From: Oscillospiraceae bacterium
Lineage (GTDB): Bacteria; Bacillota; Clostridia; Oscillospirales; Ruminococcaceae
Direction of reading: 5' to 3'
DNA length: 30,788 nt
Assembly: GCA_016297675.1 (NCBI GenBank)
Contig: JAEDGE010000003.1
Location: 1 to 30,788 of the forward strand
In this document: piece after piece, positions 7,825 to 16,819 of the stretch
Position numbering within the stretch: position 1 is the first letter of the stretch
How the letters are laid out: each line of letters starts with the position of its first letter
Translations under genes and position numbers: made by a program
Notes under the pieces: generated by a model
Database searches by the model: none
Told to the model about the DNA's origin: nothing
Seen by the model: only the letters and a program-made list of their open reading frames with translations

Positions 7825-10068
7825 TCAATTTGTATTTTTGCACAGTTTTACAACCGTTACTGTAATATCGTCCCGGTGTTTTCCACCCGAAAAAATGTCT
7901 GCCTTAGCACAAATCTCTTCTGCCAACCGATGAATATCATCGGTTGACAACAACAACTCTTTAATAAATTGGTACTCCGTTTCGTGAATACCATCTGAAA
8001 CCATAACAAACACATCATTTTCAGATAACGAAATCTGTTTTTCATAGAAATCACAAACCGCAGTTGACCCAATGGGAAACGTTGGAGCACAAATTCGCAA
8101 AATGGTATTCCCCTGCCGAATCAGAGTAGAAGCAGCACCACATTTCAATAACGTCAGCTTTCCATCATCCAAATCCACACAGGCAGCATCCAGTGTAGCA
8201 AACGCTTCTCCCGCAGATTTTGTCACCATCAATCCATTCATAAGCCGAATGGCGGCAGTATGAGAAATGCCGCTGCAAATCAACTTGCGAAACATTTCTG
8301 CTGTCATTTTGGATTCGACCGCAGCATTTGCACCCGTCCCCATTCCGTCAGAGAGCACAATATAAGTGCAGCCCGTTCCATCCTGAAATCGGATTGCAGT
8401 ATCTCCTGACATCTCTTCCTCCTCCGTTGCTGGAACCGAAACGGTATACTGTTCCAGCTGATACCGCATGGTCTGACACATCCGATACCGCATCGTTGAA
8501 CGAGTACGAACCGGTTCCAATTCTTGCAGGGAAATGCCCAGCGATTCCGAAAGCATATGACAGATGGCAGGCATACAGCTGTCCAAAGAACGATCCTTGC
8601 AGTACAACTCCACCACAAGCCGTTCCTTTGCCGTATAATAAGCAATCACATAGTCGAAATCATAACCATATCGTTCCAGAAAACAGCAAATCCGGTCGGT
8701 CAGTTCTGTACTGTACCGCACAGTCATGCGATCCCCAACAGAGGCAATCAAATCTTCTGTTGCTTGCAGCTGCTCGAATAAAATATGACGACTTGCCTCC
8801 ATACGGGATGTCTGCATCGTCTCCAGCTGTGCCCGTCGTTTTTCCCGATAAAACTGCTGCTGCAAACGTTCTGCATTCGGACAATTAGAAAGGCTCTCCG
8901 GTACTTCCGGCAAAGTAGAAACAGGCTGCCTTGCCATATCCGAAAAAGCGGCATCCGTTCTCGTATGCTGTAACTCCCAACAATCATGCTGTTCCCGACA
9001 AGCGGCACACACTCGCTCGCAGACAGCTTCCTTCACCGGCTCCGGTTTTTGTTTTTGCAATAAAGCCGCAATCTCCCCCGTATCCTCCCGCACACTATGA
9101 ATGGCTTCTGCCATAAACTGCAAACGTGTGGAGATGGTTTGCATGGTGCTGTCATAACTGCTGTTGGCAGTAATCAGCCAACGGTCAAAACAGATATTAT
9201 TTAGCAGCAAAAAGGCAATACACCCCAAAAATAAATCCCCTATAGAGGAGAAGGTAATCACCTGTAGACTAACGGTCAACTGTGCCAGTGCATTGATGAG
9301 AAAAAAAAGTACCGTCATCAGACCAATTCCACGATCCACCAGATACCCTGCTAACAATCCAGTAATCGGTAAAAAAAGCAGCGGCATCCCCAATTCTCCG
9401 GCACAAAGCATCGTTCCACATGCAGTTAATGCACCGCAAATGACACCGCCCATATAGCGAAATCGCCGTGCTGCCAACAATGTGACGGCAATCCCCAGAA
9501 TTCGCCCAACATTCATAAACGGATAATCAAAAGAAGTCAATGCCGAAATACAGAGAATATACACAATGGCAGCTGCACAACCGGTCGCAGATTTCAGCTG
9601 AATTTTCTGTTGATTTTGCAAACCAGAAAGAACCGTATGTAAAAACCATGACGTTGTACCTGCCAAGCAGGCAGTCATCACATACAGTAGGACATCCTGT
9701 CCGCTCTTCTGTTGAAGAAAGGAGAGCAGAACACCGCTCAACAAGGTACAAATGCCAGTACAAAGCGAAAGAAAAATGGCAGAAGTATGACTACGCAAAA
9801 ACAGGCGACTACAGGTCACCAGCAGCAGGGCACAAAGCAATGGCAACCGTTCTAAGAACAAATCACTCATAAAATATCGCAGCATCGTTCCCACTAATAC
9901 GGCAACCGCTCCCGTACTGGAAAGACACCCAGCAATGGCAATCGGCAATGGTGACGGTAAACTTCCAATTTCCGCACCAGAAAAAACCAGTCCGGAAAGA
10001 AAAGCAATACCGGCTTCCCACAGAATTTTGGGGAAAGCATTCTGTCTGACGGCGTGTAGATGTTGCAT
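7825..10068 (-). CDS. spoIIE: Stage II sporulation protein E (membrane PP2C phosphatase)
   Basis: In Bacillus, SpoIIE dephosphorylates SpoIIAA to release sigma-F in the forespore and also acts at the polar septum. This 747-aa protein has the same plan: about ten membrane segments in the first ~290 residues, a linker with coiled-coil character, and a C-terminal PP2C-type domain with VLSDGMGTGANA, GEAFATLDAACVDL, PTFPIGS and VMVSDGIHE carrying the metal-binding Asp residues. It is somewhat shorter than the B. subtilis protein (827 aa). ATG 10068 (MQHLHAV) follows AAAGGA at a good distance; a TTG at 10095 is possible but less likely. It is a single-gene unit after a wide-spaced, Spo0A-like promoter. 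Confidence 0.93.
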   Translation of the reverse strand: MQHLHAVRQNAFPKILWEAGIAFLSGLVFSGAEIGSLPSPLPIAIAGCLSSTGAVAVLVGTMLRYFMSDLFLERLPLLCALLLVTCSRLFLRSHTSAIFLSLCTGICTLLSGVLLSFLQQKSGQDVLLYVMTACLAGTTSWFLHTVLSGLQNQQKIQLKSATGCAAAIVYILCISALTSFDYPFMNVGRILGIAVTLLAARRFRYMGGVICGALTACGTMLCAGELGMPLLFLPITGLLAGYLVDRGIGLMTVLFFLINALAQLTVSLQVITFSSIGDLFLGCIAFLLLNNICFDRWLITANSSYDSTMQTISTRLQFMAEAIHSVREDTGEIAALLQKQKPEPVKEAVCERVCAACREQHDCWELQHTRTDAAFSDMARQPVSTLPEVPESLSNCPNAERLQQQFYREKRRAQLETMQTSRMEASRHILFEQLQATEDLIASVGDRMTVRYSTELTDRICCFLERYGYDFDYVIAYYTAKERLVVELYCKDRSLDSCMPAICHMLSESLGISLQELEPVRTRSTMRYRMCQTMRYQLEQYTVSVPATEEEEMSGDTAIRFQDGTGCTYIVLSDGMGTGANAAVESKMTAEMFRKLICSGISHTAAIRLMNGLMVTKSAGEAFATLDAACVDLDDGKLTLLKCGAASTLIRQGNTILRICAPTFPIGSTAVCDFYEKQISLSENDVFVMVSDGIHETEYQFIKELLLSTDDIHRLAEEICAKADIFSGGKHRDDITVTVVKLCKNTN

Positions 10069-10122
10069 AGCGATACGTCCTTTCTTCTTTTTCAATTTAC
10101 GAACACAACGGAATCATTCATT

Positions 10123-10156
10123 ATTATAAAGGAAAGGACGATGCATTCTCTGTCAA
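10123..10156 (-). promoter_or_regulatory. Candidate Spo0A-activated promoter of spoIIE
   Basis: On the minus strand a perfect TTGACA (10151-10156) and a perfect TATAAT (10123-10128) are 22 bp apart, too far for ordinary sigma-A promoters. In B. subtilis the Spo0A-dependent promoters of spoIIG and spoIIE have this 21-22 bp spacing, with 0A boxes overlapping the -35. The -35 region here reads TTTGACAGA, 7 of 9 to a 0A-box form (TTTGACGAA). That the site binds Spo0A is inference. Confidence 0.6.
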
Positions 10157-10215
10157 AATCCGGTGTCTTTTTTTCACTGGAAATTGCATTTCCAATAGAA
10201 TCTATGCAGAATGAC

Positions 10216-10257
10216 AAAAAAGCAGACAGCATCTCAAGACGAGACACTATCTGTCTT
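10216..10257 (-). terminator. Rho-independent terminator after radA
   Basis: On the minus strand a 13-bp stem with three wobble pairs (arms 10222-10235 and about 10241-10254) has a 5-nt loop and is followed by TTTTTT (10216-10221). It begins about 20 bp past the radA stop and closes the recD2-comF-mreB-radA unit. Confidence 0.8.
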
Positions 10258-10277
10258 TGTACAAATCGCATGATATC

Positions 10278-11648
10278 TCATTTTTCCAAAAAATCAAACG
10301 CTTCTTTCAAAGTACGAACCCCGACCAGCTGAATTTGAAAGTCAGAAGCTCGAAAGCCATGCATGGATTGTCTTGGAATGATACAAGTGGTAAATCCCAT
10401 TCGCTCTGCTTCCCGAATCCGCTGCGTCAGATTGGAGATACTGCGTACTTCTCCCCCCAGCCCCAGTTCTCCAAATGCTGCCACATGTTCGTCAATTGCC
10501 TTGTCCCGCAGAGAAGAATAAAGACACAGTGCCACCGCCAAATCACCAGACGGCTCATCTAACCGAAATCCACCGACCACATTCAAATAAACATCCAATG
10601 TGCCATAAAACAAACCGCAGCGTTTTTCCAAAATCGCCAGAATAATCGCAACCCGATTAAAATCAAATCCATTCGCCATACGTCTCGGACTGGGCAAACT
10701 GCTCTTCGTTACCAGAACCTGTACCTCTGCCAGAATCGGTCTGGAACCTTCCATCACACAGGTGACACATGTTCCGGAAACATTGACGGGTCTGTCTTCT
10801 AACAGCATGGCAGACGGATTTAACACTTCCTGCAATCCCTGCTCCAGCATTTCAAATACACCAATCTCATTGGTAGAGCCGAATCGGTTCTTGACCGCCC
10901 GTAAAATCCGATAGGAATATTTTCGGTCGCCCTCAAAGTACAACACCGTATCCACAATATGCTCCATAACCTTTGGTCCTGCAATCGCTCCATCTTTATT
11001 GACATGTCCCACAATAAAAATTGGAATCTCATATTGTTTTGCTGTATGCATAAAGAGATTGGTACACTCCCGCACCTGCGTCAGACTGCCCGGACTGGAA
11101 GAAAGCTCCGGCAGCTGCATTGTCTGAATGGAGTCAATGATGACAATCTCCGGCTCACAAGCTGCAATGGTATCACAAATACTCTGGGCATCATTGTTTG
11201 CCAGCAAATAGAGACTATCCGTTGTCACATGCAGACGTTCTGCACGCAGTTTGATTTGCTTGGTGGATTCCTCTCCGGAGACATAAAGCACAGAATGCGA
11301 TGCTCCTAAAAACTCACAGATTTGCAGAAGAAGCGTACTTTTTCCAATGCCCGGTTCTCCGCCCAGCAACACAATGGAACCCTTGACCAGACCGCCGCCC
11401 AGTACCCGATCCAGTTCCCCGATACCGGTATGATAACGAATATCCTCCTGTGTGCTGACTGCCTCTAATGCCTGAATAAAATCCGACAGATCTGTTTTTT
11501 TTCTGGCAGAAGCGGTGCCAACTGCGACAGGCTGCACTGCCTCCTCTATCAGACTGTTCCATGTGCCGCAGGAAGGGCATTTTCCGTTCCACTTCACACT
11601 TTCAAAGCCGCACTGCTGACAGCGAAAAACTGTTTTTGATTTTGCCAT
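10278..11648 (-). CDS. radA: DNA repair protein RadA (Sms)
   Basis: RecA-like ATPase that promotes branch migration and processing of recombination intermediates. At 456 aa it has all family marks: an N-terminal zinc finger (Cys10, 13, 24 and 27), Walker A GGEPGIGKST (Lys103), Walker B IVIIDSIQT, the RadA-specific KNRFG motif, and a C-terminal Lon-protease-like domain (YLNVVGGFRLDEPSGDLAVA). ATG 11648 has GAGAGGATGG ahead of it. It is last in the operon, 21 bp after the mreB-like gene, and precedes a terminator. Confidence is high. Confidence 0.97.
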   Translation of the reverse strand: MAKSKTVFRCQQCGFESVKWNGKCPSCGTWNSLIEEAVQPVAVGTASARKKTDLSDFIQALEAVSTQEDIRYHTGIGELDRVLGGGLVKGSIVLLGGEPGIGKSTLLLQICEFLGASHSVLYVSGEESTKQIKLRAERLHVTTDSLYLLANNDAQSICDTIAACEPEIVIIDSIQTMQLPELSSSPGSLTQVRECTNLFMHTAKQYEIPIFIVGHVNKDGAIAGPKVMEHIVDTVLYFEGDRKYSYRILRAVKNRFGSTNEIGVFEMLEQGLQEVLNPSAMLLEDRPVNVSGTCVTCVMEGSRPILAEVQVLVTKSSLPSPRRMANGFDFNRVAIILAILEKRCGLFYGTLDVYLNVVGGFRLDEPSGDLAVALCLYSSLRDKAIDEHVAAFGELGLGGEVRSISNLTQRIREAERMGFTTCIIPRQSMHGFRASDFQIQLVGVRTLKEAFDFLEK

Positions 11649-11669
11649 ACAACCATCCTCTCTGTCTCC

Positions 11670-12692
11670 TTAAGACTGGTACTGATAAATGGCAATATTC
11701 TCAAATCCGTCCAACAGGTTGTCTACATTCTTAAAGGCAATGGCAGTTCCCTTTGCCACGCAGTTCAAAGCATCCTTTGCTACGACGCACTTGACTTTCA
11801 ATGTATGCTCCACCAGTTTCCGCAGACCGCCCAGCATTGCTCCACCGCCTGCCATCAAGACACCATTTTCATAAATATCACCGACCAACTCCGGTGGTGT
11901 CTCTTCTAAGACAGTTTTAATTGCTTCAATAATATCGGATACCTCATCTTCAATTGCAGCAAAAATTTCCGTTTCGCTGATTTCCACCTGCTCCGGCATA
12001 CCACTTACCAGATTCCGTCCCTTAATATACATGGTTACATCTTCCCGTGGGTCAAACAAATTGGTCAGCTGGATTTTTGCCCGTTCTGCCATGCGTTCCC
12101 CAATCAGAAGCTTATATTTTGTCTGCACATAACGAATAATCGCCTGATCCAGCGTGTTACCGGCAACCTTAATGGAATGGGAAGTCACAATGCCGTTCAT
12201 CGAAACGATTGCCACATCCGTTGTTCCGCCGCCAATGTCTACAATCATATTCCCTCTTGCCTTGCCAATATTGATGCCTGCTCCAATCAAAGCCGCAATT
12301 GGCTCGTCAATCAGATATGCCTTTCGGGAACCGGCACTCATGGCTGCTTCTACGACAGCACGTTTTTCTACATCTGTAATAAATGACGGCACACAGATGA
12401 TAATTCTCGGCTTAATCAGCCGTTTTCCTGTGACACGCAAAATAAAATCCCGTATCATATACTGTGCCATTCGATCATCTGAAATCACACCATTGGAAAG
12501 CGGTCGAACAACAGTAATATAGTCCGGCGTTTTTCCAATCATTTCATAGGCAGCCGTACCCACTGCCAATACTTCTTTTGTCCGCAGATGATAGGCAATT
12601 GCAGATGGCTCCCGCAATACGACGCCTCGTTTTCCCAAAGTAATGACGGTATTTGCAGTACCCAAATCAATCCCGATGTCTGTTGTTGCCAT
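11670..12692 (-). CDS. MreB/Mbl-type actin-like cell-shape protein
   Basis: Bacterial actin that forms membrane-associated filaments organising lateral wall synthesis. The 340-aa protein carries the actin-fold motifs: phosphate-1 DIGIDLGTANTVI, phosphate-2 IVDIGGGTTDVAIVS, the connect segment near VEKRAVVEAAM, and the adenosine motif MAGGGAMLGGL. I chose ATG 12692 because GAGGGAGACCATTT precedes it and the longer reading frame would run into comF. The neighbours are recombination and competence genes (comF upstream, radA downstream) rather than mreC/mreD, which suggests a secondary MreB or Mbl paralogue. Assignment to MreB versus Mbl cannot be made from the sequence alone. Confidence 0.93.
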   Translation of the reverse strand: MATTDIGIDLGTANTVITLGKRGVVLREPSAIAYHLRTKEVLAVGTAAYEMIGKTPDYITVVRPLSNGVISDDRMAQYMIRDFILRVTGKRLIKPRIIICVPSFITDVEKRAVVEAAMSAGSRKAYLIDEPIAALIGAGINIGKARGNMIVDIGGGTTDVAIVSMNGIVTSHSIKVAGNTLDQAIIRYVQTKYKLLIGERMAERAKIQLTNLFDPREDVTMYIKGRNLVSGMPEQVEISETEIFAAIEDEVSDIIEAIKTVLEETPPELVGDIYENGVLMAGGGAMLGGLRKLVEHTLKVKCVVAKDALNCVAKGTAIAFKNVDNLLDGFENIAIYQYQS

Positions 12693-12729
12693 AAATGGTC
12701 TCCCTCTTTCTTTTTCTATCGCTATGTTT

Positions 12730-13440
12730 TTATGTTTTTTCCGTTGTTGTTGCCGCTGCAACGAACACTTTTTCAGCACCGCACTGTTTCAGCAATTCTG
12801 CACAACGGTTTGCAGTGCTGCCAGTCGTCAATACATCATCACAAAGTATCAAAATATAGCCATCCAGCCGAATCTCTGCCGCTGCAAATTGCAGGACATT
12901 CTGCCGCCGCTGTACGGCATTTAACGTATGCTGCGGCACACCTCCCGTTTTTTTCCAAAGCAAGTCCGTTCGTACTGGTATATTTGTCACTTCAGAAATG
13001 GCATCTGCAATGCGTTTTGCCGGATTTTGTCCCCGCAGAATCCGCTGATACCGCTGCATTGGCACCGGCACGATGGCATCTGCCATCATCCAATCTTCCT
13101 TCTGTAAGATATGTTCACCCAATATCCTACCGCTATACCATGCAAAGTTGAGATTTTCTGCTTCTTTTAAAGAGAGCACCCCTTGCCTTGCCCGTCCTTC
13201 ATAACGACAGGCAGCCGTTGCCCCATCAAACAGCAGTCCCTCTTTGCACATGCAATTTGCGAATGCCTTTCCACAGCCGCTGCACAAAGTGGCTTCGTCC
13301 AGCATGGTTTCCATACGACAGGTCTCACAAATCAACTCGTCCCATGCAATGATAGTATCACAACAAGGACAGCGATTTGGAAACAAAATGTCAATCAGAA
13401 AGTGGTAACTGTTCCGCAGCGGTTTCGGTATCTGCCGCAT
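12730..13440 (-). CDS. comF: ComF-family phosphoribosyltransferase-like protein
   Basis: Homologue of the competence protein ComFC/GntX, which acts in DNA uptake or processing inside the cell. At 236 aa it has an N-terminal zinc ribbon (FPNRCPCCD, ICETC) followed by CSGCGKAFANCMC, then a type-I PRTase domain with VPVPMQRYQRILRGQNPA and the PRPP loop LILCDDVLTTGSTANRC. The first ~17 codons overlap the end of recD2 by 50 bp, indicating coupled translation; ATG 13440 follows GGGGGCTTCTC. It is third in the operon. ComFA is not present next to it. Confidence 0.9.
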   Translation of the reverse strand: MRQIPKPLRNSYHFLIDILFPNRCPCCDTIIAWDELICETCRMETMLDEATLCSGCGKAFANCMCKEGLLFDGATAACRYEGRARQGVLSLKEAENLNFAWYSGRILGEHILQKEDWMMADAIVPVPMQRYQRILRGQNPAKRIADAISEVTNIPVRTDLLWKKTGGVPQHTLNAVQRRQNVLQFAAAEIRLDGYILILCDDVLTTGSTANRCAELLKQCGAEKVFVAAATTTEKT

Positions 13441-15649
13441 GAGAAGCCCCCTCTGTCATCATATGCTTCAGGCAGGTGTAACGATGACACCGCCGATTGT
13501 TATCCACCATTTGATAAATTTTTTTCTGCGACCCGATGAGAATCAAAAGTTTTTTGGAACGGGTTACCGCTGTATAGAGCAAATTTCGGTAATATAATTT
13601 TTCAAATCCACCTAACAGCGGAATGATAACCGCTTCAAATTCACAGCCCTGACTCTTGTGCACCGTAATCGCATAAGCAAGTTCCAACTGTTCCATCTGG
13701 TCAAATGTATAAACAGCACTCCGACCGTCAAAGCAAACAACTGCCTCACCAGTTTTCGGCTGTAACGTGAGAATCGTTCCAATATCGCCGTTAAAAATGC
13801 CAGCTCCTGCCTCGCCGTCTTTGTGCCATTCCATATCATAATTGTTGCGGGTCTGCATCACCTTGTCCCCTTCCCGAAAGGTATAGAGAACCGATTTGCA
13901 TTCCTGCTTTCCGGTTTCTGGCGGATTCAAGACTGCCTGTAGACGGCGGTTTAACTCAATCACGCCCAGCAGTCCCTTTCGGGACGGTGTAATCACCTGA
14001 ATATCTTCCATCGGACGATAATGGTAGGCGTTTGGCAGACGTGTTTTCACCAAGTCCAGAATCAATTGTGTGGCATCCTCTGTTTGCAGCCGTTGAAAAA
14101 AGAAAAAGTCTGCCTGTTTCTGCTGCAAATCGGGATAATTCCCTGTAATAATCTTGTGGGCGTTTGTCACAATGCAGCTTTGCTGTGCCTGCCGGAAAAT
14201 ATGCGTCAGGGCGACCACCGGAACTTGTCCACTGTCAATCAAATCTTTCAGCACATTGCCTGCTCCAACGGAAGGCAGCTGGTCACTGTCTCCCACCATA
14301 ATCACTTTGCAACTCAAACGCAATGCTCGCAGCAGACTCTCAAATAACAGCACATCCACCATCGACATCTCATCAATCACAATCACATCGCAGGACAAAG
14401 GATTCGTCTCATTGTGACGGAATTTTGTCATGCCTGCCATATCAAATTCCACTTCCAGCAGCCGATGAATGGTTTTCGCTTCGTAACCCGTCAGGTCAGA
14501 AATTCGCTGTGCCGCCCGTCCGGTCGGAGCGGCAATCATCACCTGATAGCCCTGTTTCTCATAGAGAGAAATCATTCCGTTTAATGTTGTCGTCTTTCCT
14601 GTTCCGGGCCCGCCGGTCAGAATCAGCAGCCCTCTGGACAATGCCGACAAAATTGCCTGCCGTTGCAGATCAGCATATTGAATGCCCTGTTCTGCTTCTT
14701 CTTTGGCAATCATACTGCGATAGGCATCGTTGTCTTCCGGTGCTGTAAAGTCCCGCAAAACGCAGATACGGTCTGCAATATACCGTTCCGCCCGATAATA
14801 CTCCGGCAAATAGACAAATGTCCGTTCTCCTTTCTGATAAGCAACCAGCCAGTCATCCTTTTGTGCCGCTTCATAAGCAACCGTAAAATCTTCCTCTGTC
14901 ACCTGTAGATATTCGCAAACTTTTGGCTGCAAACGGTCAAGTGGCAAACAGGTATACCCATTGTGAGCATTGTGCTCCAGAATATATCTCGTTCCAGCAA
15001 CAATCCGTTGGACAGCCGTCTTTGGTATTTGCATCGCATTTGCAAGCACTTCCGCTTTCTCAAACGGCAACTCTACCCCAGCACCGCACAAAAGATAGGG
15101 ATTCGCACAAATCAATTCCTGTGCACCGCTTCCATACCGCTGATAAATCCGCATGGCGTAACGGGAGCGAATACCGTATTGTGCCAGAAACAGCATCAGC
15201 CTTCGCAACGCAAAAATCTGTTGCACTTCCTGTGCAATGGCTTCGCATTTTTTCGGAGATATCCCACGGATTTCCAGTAATCTGGTCGGCTCTTTTTCCA
15301 TGATTTCCAGTGTTCGGCTGCCAAATGCTGTGACAATTTTTTTGGCAAGGGAAGGGCCAATCCCTTTGATGACACCAGAAGAGAGATACCGCTGAATATT
15401 CACAGCGTCTGCTGGCAGTTTTCGTTCCACATACTGTGCCTGAAACTGTACCCCAAAGCGAACATGATTGACATAAACGCCGTCTAATGCCAACTGTTCT
15501 CCTTCTTCCACATCGCCCAACTCTCCAACCACAGTAATCAATGTACCGCCTGCATCCAAATCCAGAACCGTATACCCATTGTTCTCATTGCGGTACAAAA
15601 CGTGTTCCACTGCACCCTCTATATGCAGCGTTGCCTGTTCCAACTGCAT
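13391..15649 (-). CDS. recD2: RecD2-type ATP-dependent DNA helicase
   Basis: Superfamily 1B 5'-3' helicase of the RecD2/TraA-like group, which works in DNA repair without RecB and RecC. The 752-aa protein has an N-terminal OB-like and helix-hairpin-helix region (SSGVIKGIGPSLAKKIV near residue 90), Walker A LTGGPGTGKTTTLNG (Lys352), Walker B VIVIDEMSMVD, the GDSDQLPSVGAGNVL motif, and the C-terminal YAITVHKSQGCEFEAVI motif. Length is in the usual 720-850 range. ATG 15649 follows AAAGGAGAG. It lies 33 bp after the small membrane protein gene and overlaps comF, so is part of that operon. Confidence 0.95.
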   Translation of the reverse strand: MQLEQATLHIEGAVEHVLYRNENNGYTVLDLDAGGTLITVVGELGDVEEGEQLALDGVYVNHVRFGVQFQAQYVERKLPADAVNIQRYLSSGVIKGIGPSLAKKIVTAFGSRTLEIMEKEPTRLLEIRGISPKKCEAIAQEVQQIFALRRLMLFLAQYGIRSRYAMRIYQRYGSGAQELICANPYLLCGAGVELPFEKAEVLANAMQIPKTAVQRIVAGTRYILEHNAHNGYTCLPLDRLQPKVCEYLQVTEEDFTVAYEAAQKDDWLVAYQKGERTFVYLPEYYRAERYIADRICVLRDFTAPEDNDAYRSMIAKEEAEQGIQYADLQRQAILSALSRGLLILTGGPGTGKTTTLNGMISLYEKQGYQVMIAAPTGRAAQRISDLTGYEAKTIHRLLEVEFDMAGMTKFRHNETNPLSCDVIVIDEMSMVDVLLFESLLRALRLSCKVIMVGDSDQLPSVGAGNVLKDLIDSGQVPVVALTHIFRQAQQSCIVTNAHKIITGNYPDLQQKQADFFFFQRLQTEDATQLILDLVKTRLPNAYHYRPMEDIQVITPSRKGLLGVIELNRRLQAVLNPPETGKQECKSVLYTFREGDKVMQTRNNYDMEWHKDGEAGAGIFNGDIGTILTLQPKTGEAVVCFDGRSAVYTFDQMEQLELAYAITVHKSQGCEFEAVIIPLLGGFEKLYYRNLLYTAVTRSKKLLILIGSQKKIYQMVDNNRRCHRYTCLKHMMTEGASHAADTETAAEQLPLSD

Positions 15650-15682
15650 CTCTCCTTTCCCGTTTCATTGGTTTCCTTTTTA

Positions 15683-16066
15683 TTATACTATTTCTTTTGA
15701 CAAAATGCAATCATTTTTCGACGGAAAACGAGCATCCAGCAAAATTTTCTCCAATTCTGAAAAGGTTCCACATTGGAATCGAGAATGCGTCCTACAATAC
15801 TGCCGGATTTCTATAGATTGTTCTGTTTCCTCTGCTGGAAGCAGAAGATAGATCCTTGCAGTTTGCAGGGATTCCTGCCATTGTAAATCCGAAAACAGAT
15901 GATTCAATTCTGCCTGCCAGTCCGGATGAAATTCCAGCATAGGCAGCAACAGATAACAATCTGCCGGTTTTTTTTGCGGATACAGTTTTCTTCTGGTGCA
16001 AATGCAGATTCCTTCAATCAGTGCCAAAATGGAAACTAAAATGGCGATGCCAAATAGGGTTGTCAT
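15683..16066 (-). CDS. Small protein with N-terminal membrane anchor, unknown function
   Basis: I do not recognise a family. The 127-aa product starts MTTLFGIAILVSILALIEG, a single hydrophobic segment that ends in a basic stretch (TRRKLYPQKK), so the rest should face the cytoplasm. The soluble part is acidic and leucine-rich (LLLPMLEFHPDWQAELNHL), with LLLPAEETEQSIEIRQYC. I chose ATG 16066 because AAAGGGGTG lies 8 bp upstream; the longer frame to 16123 lacks a ribosome site and would cover the promoter. It is first in the recD2-comF-mreB-radA operon, but nothing in it shows a link to recombination. Confidence 0.75.
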   Translation of the reverse strand: MTTLFGIAILVSILALIEGICICTRRKLYPQKKPADCYLLLPMLEFHPDWQAELNHLFSDLQWQESLQTARIYLLLPAEETEQSIEIRQYCRTHSRFQCGTFSELEKILLDARFPSKNDCILSKEIV

Positions 16067-16094
16067 ACAACAACACCCCTTTCTGTCACAATAT

Positions 16095-16123
16095 GTTATA
16101 GATGCTATAGTGTATGCAGCCAA
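16095..16123 (-). promoter_or_regulatory. Sigma-A-type promoter of the recD2 operon
   Basis: On the minus strand, -35 TTGGCT (16118-16123) and -10 TATAAC (16095-16100) are 17 bp apart, about 28 bp before the first ATG at 16066 and just beyond the ogt terminator. Consensus match only; each hexamer has mismatches. Confidence 0.5.
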
Positions 16124-16138
16124 ACGAAAAATGTGCAG

Positions 16139-16176
16139 AAAAACACCGTCCGACAGCTTGTCAGACGGTGTTTTTT
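16139..16176 (-). terminator. Strong hairpin terminator after ogt
   Basis: A long stem (AAAACACCGTC, one mismatch, GACA, paired with TGTC and GACGGTGTTTTT) around a 3-nt loop, flanked by A- and T-runs on both sides. It could stop transcription in either direction; on the minus strand it ends the hydE-ogt transcript. Confidence 0.85.
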
Positions 16177-16225
16177 AATGTGAGTCCGATAAAAATGCAT
16201 GTTCGGATTTCTTGGGGAAACATTT

Positions 16226-16738
16226 TTAAATGCACCATTCTCTTCCCGTTTCATGTTGCAGCAGCCAGCGTTTTCGCTCTAAACCCAACGCATAGCCGAC
16301 CAGTCTGCCATTCGCTCCAATCACACGATGACAGGGAATCACAATCGAAATGGGATTCCGACCAACTGCACCACCGATTGCCTGTGCTGACATCCTTTGT
16401 TTTCCCATCTGCACTGCCAATTCTGCTGCAAGCTGTCCATAGGAAATCGTTTCTCCATATGGAATTTCAAGCAGCCGTTTCCACACGATCTGCTGAAATG
16501 CAGTTCCTTTCGGGCAAAGCGGCAAAGCAGACGGTGCAGGCTGCTTTCCGGCAAAATAAGCATCCAGCCATGCTGAAGCTGTTTGCAAAACCGTCTGCTC
16601 CCGACCATCTGCCAAATCGGAAGGCTGTTCTTCTGCCTCTATAAAAATATCTGTAATTTGTTCCCCATCGCTGACAATCACAAATTTTCCCAGTATAGCA
16701 TGAGAATATACCAATTTGCATCTCATTCTATATTCCAT
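16226..16738 (-). CDS. ogt: Methylated-DNA-[protein]-cysteine S-methyltransferase
   Basis: Suicide repair protein that takes the methyl group from O6-methylguanine onto its own cysteine. The 170-aa product has the active-site PCHRV motif (Cys within SIVIPCHRVIGANG), the helix-turn-helix segment YGETISYGQLAAELA with the Arg/Asn region GGAVGRNP, and the N-terminal ferredoxin-like domain. ATG 16738 is chosen because GTGAGGAAAA lies just before it; ATG 16726 is an alternative. It lies about 80 bp after hydE and before a strong terminator. Ogt/MGMT family is certain; single-domain, without an Ada sensor part. Confidence 0.94.
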   Translation of the reverse strand: MEYRMRCKLVYSHAILGKFVIVSDGEQITDIFIEAEEQPSDLADGREQTVLQTASAWLDAYFAGKQPAPSALPLCPKGTAFQQIVWKRLLEIPYGETISYGQLAAELAVQMGKQRMSAQAIGGAVGRNPISIVIPCHRVIGANGRLVGYALGLERKRWLLQHETGREWCI

Positions 16739-16819
16739 ATTTTTCCTCACTTTTTCAATTAACGCCCATTTTTTGGACTGTTTTTCAGAAAAATGCCCAG
16801 ATAATACCAATATAAAAAG

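Noticed and set aside
8328..8888. Plus-strand open frame of 186 codons within spoIIE
   Set aside because: Shadow of the spoIIE coding frame with low-complexity composition and no ribosome site.
12588..13151. Plus-strand open frame of 187 codons over comF and mreB start
   Set aside because: Antisense shadow; both minus-strand genes have clear motifs and ribosome sites.
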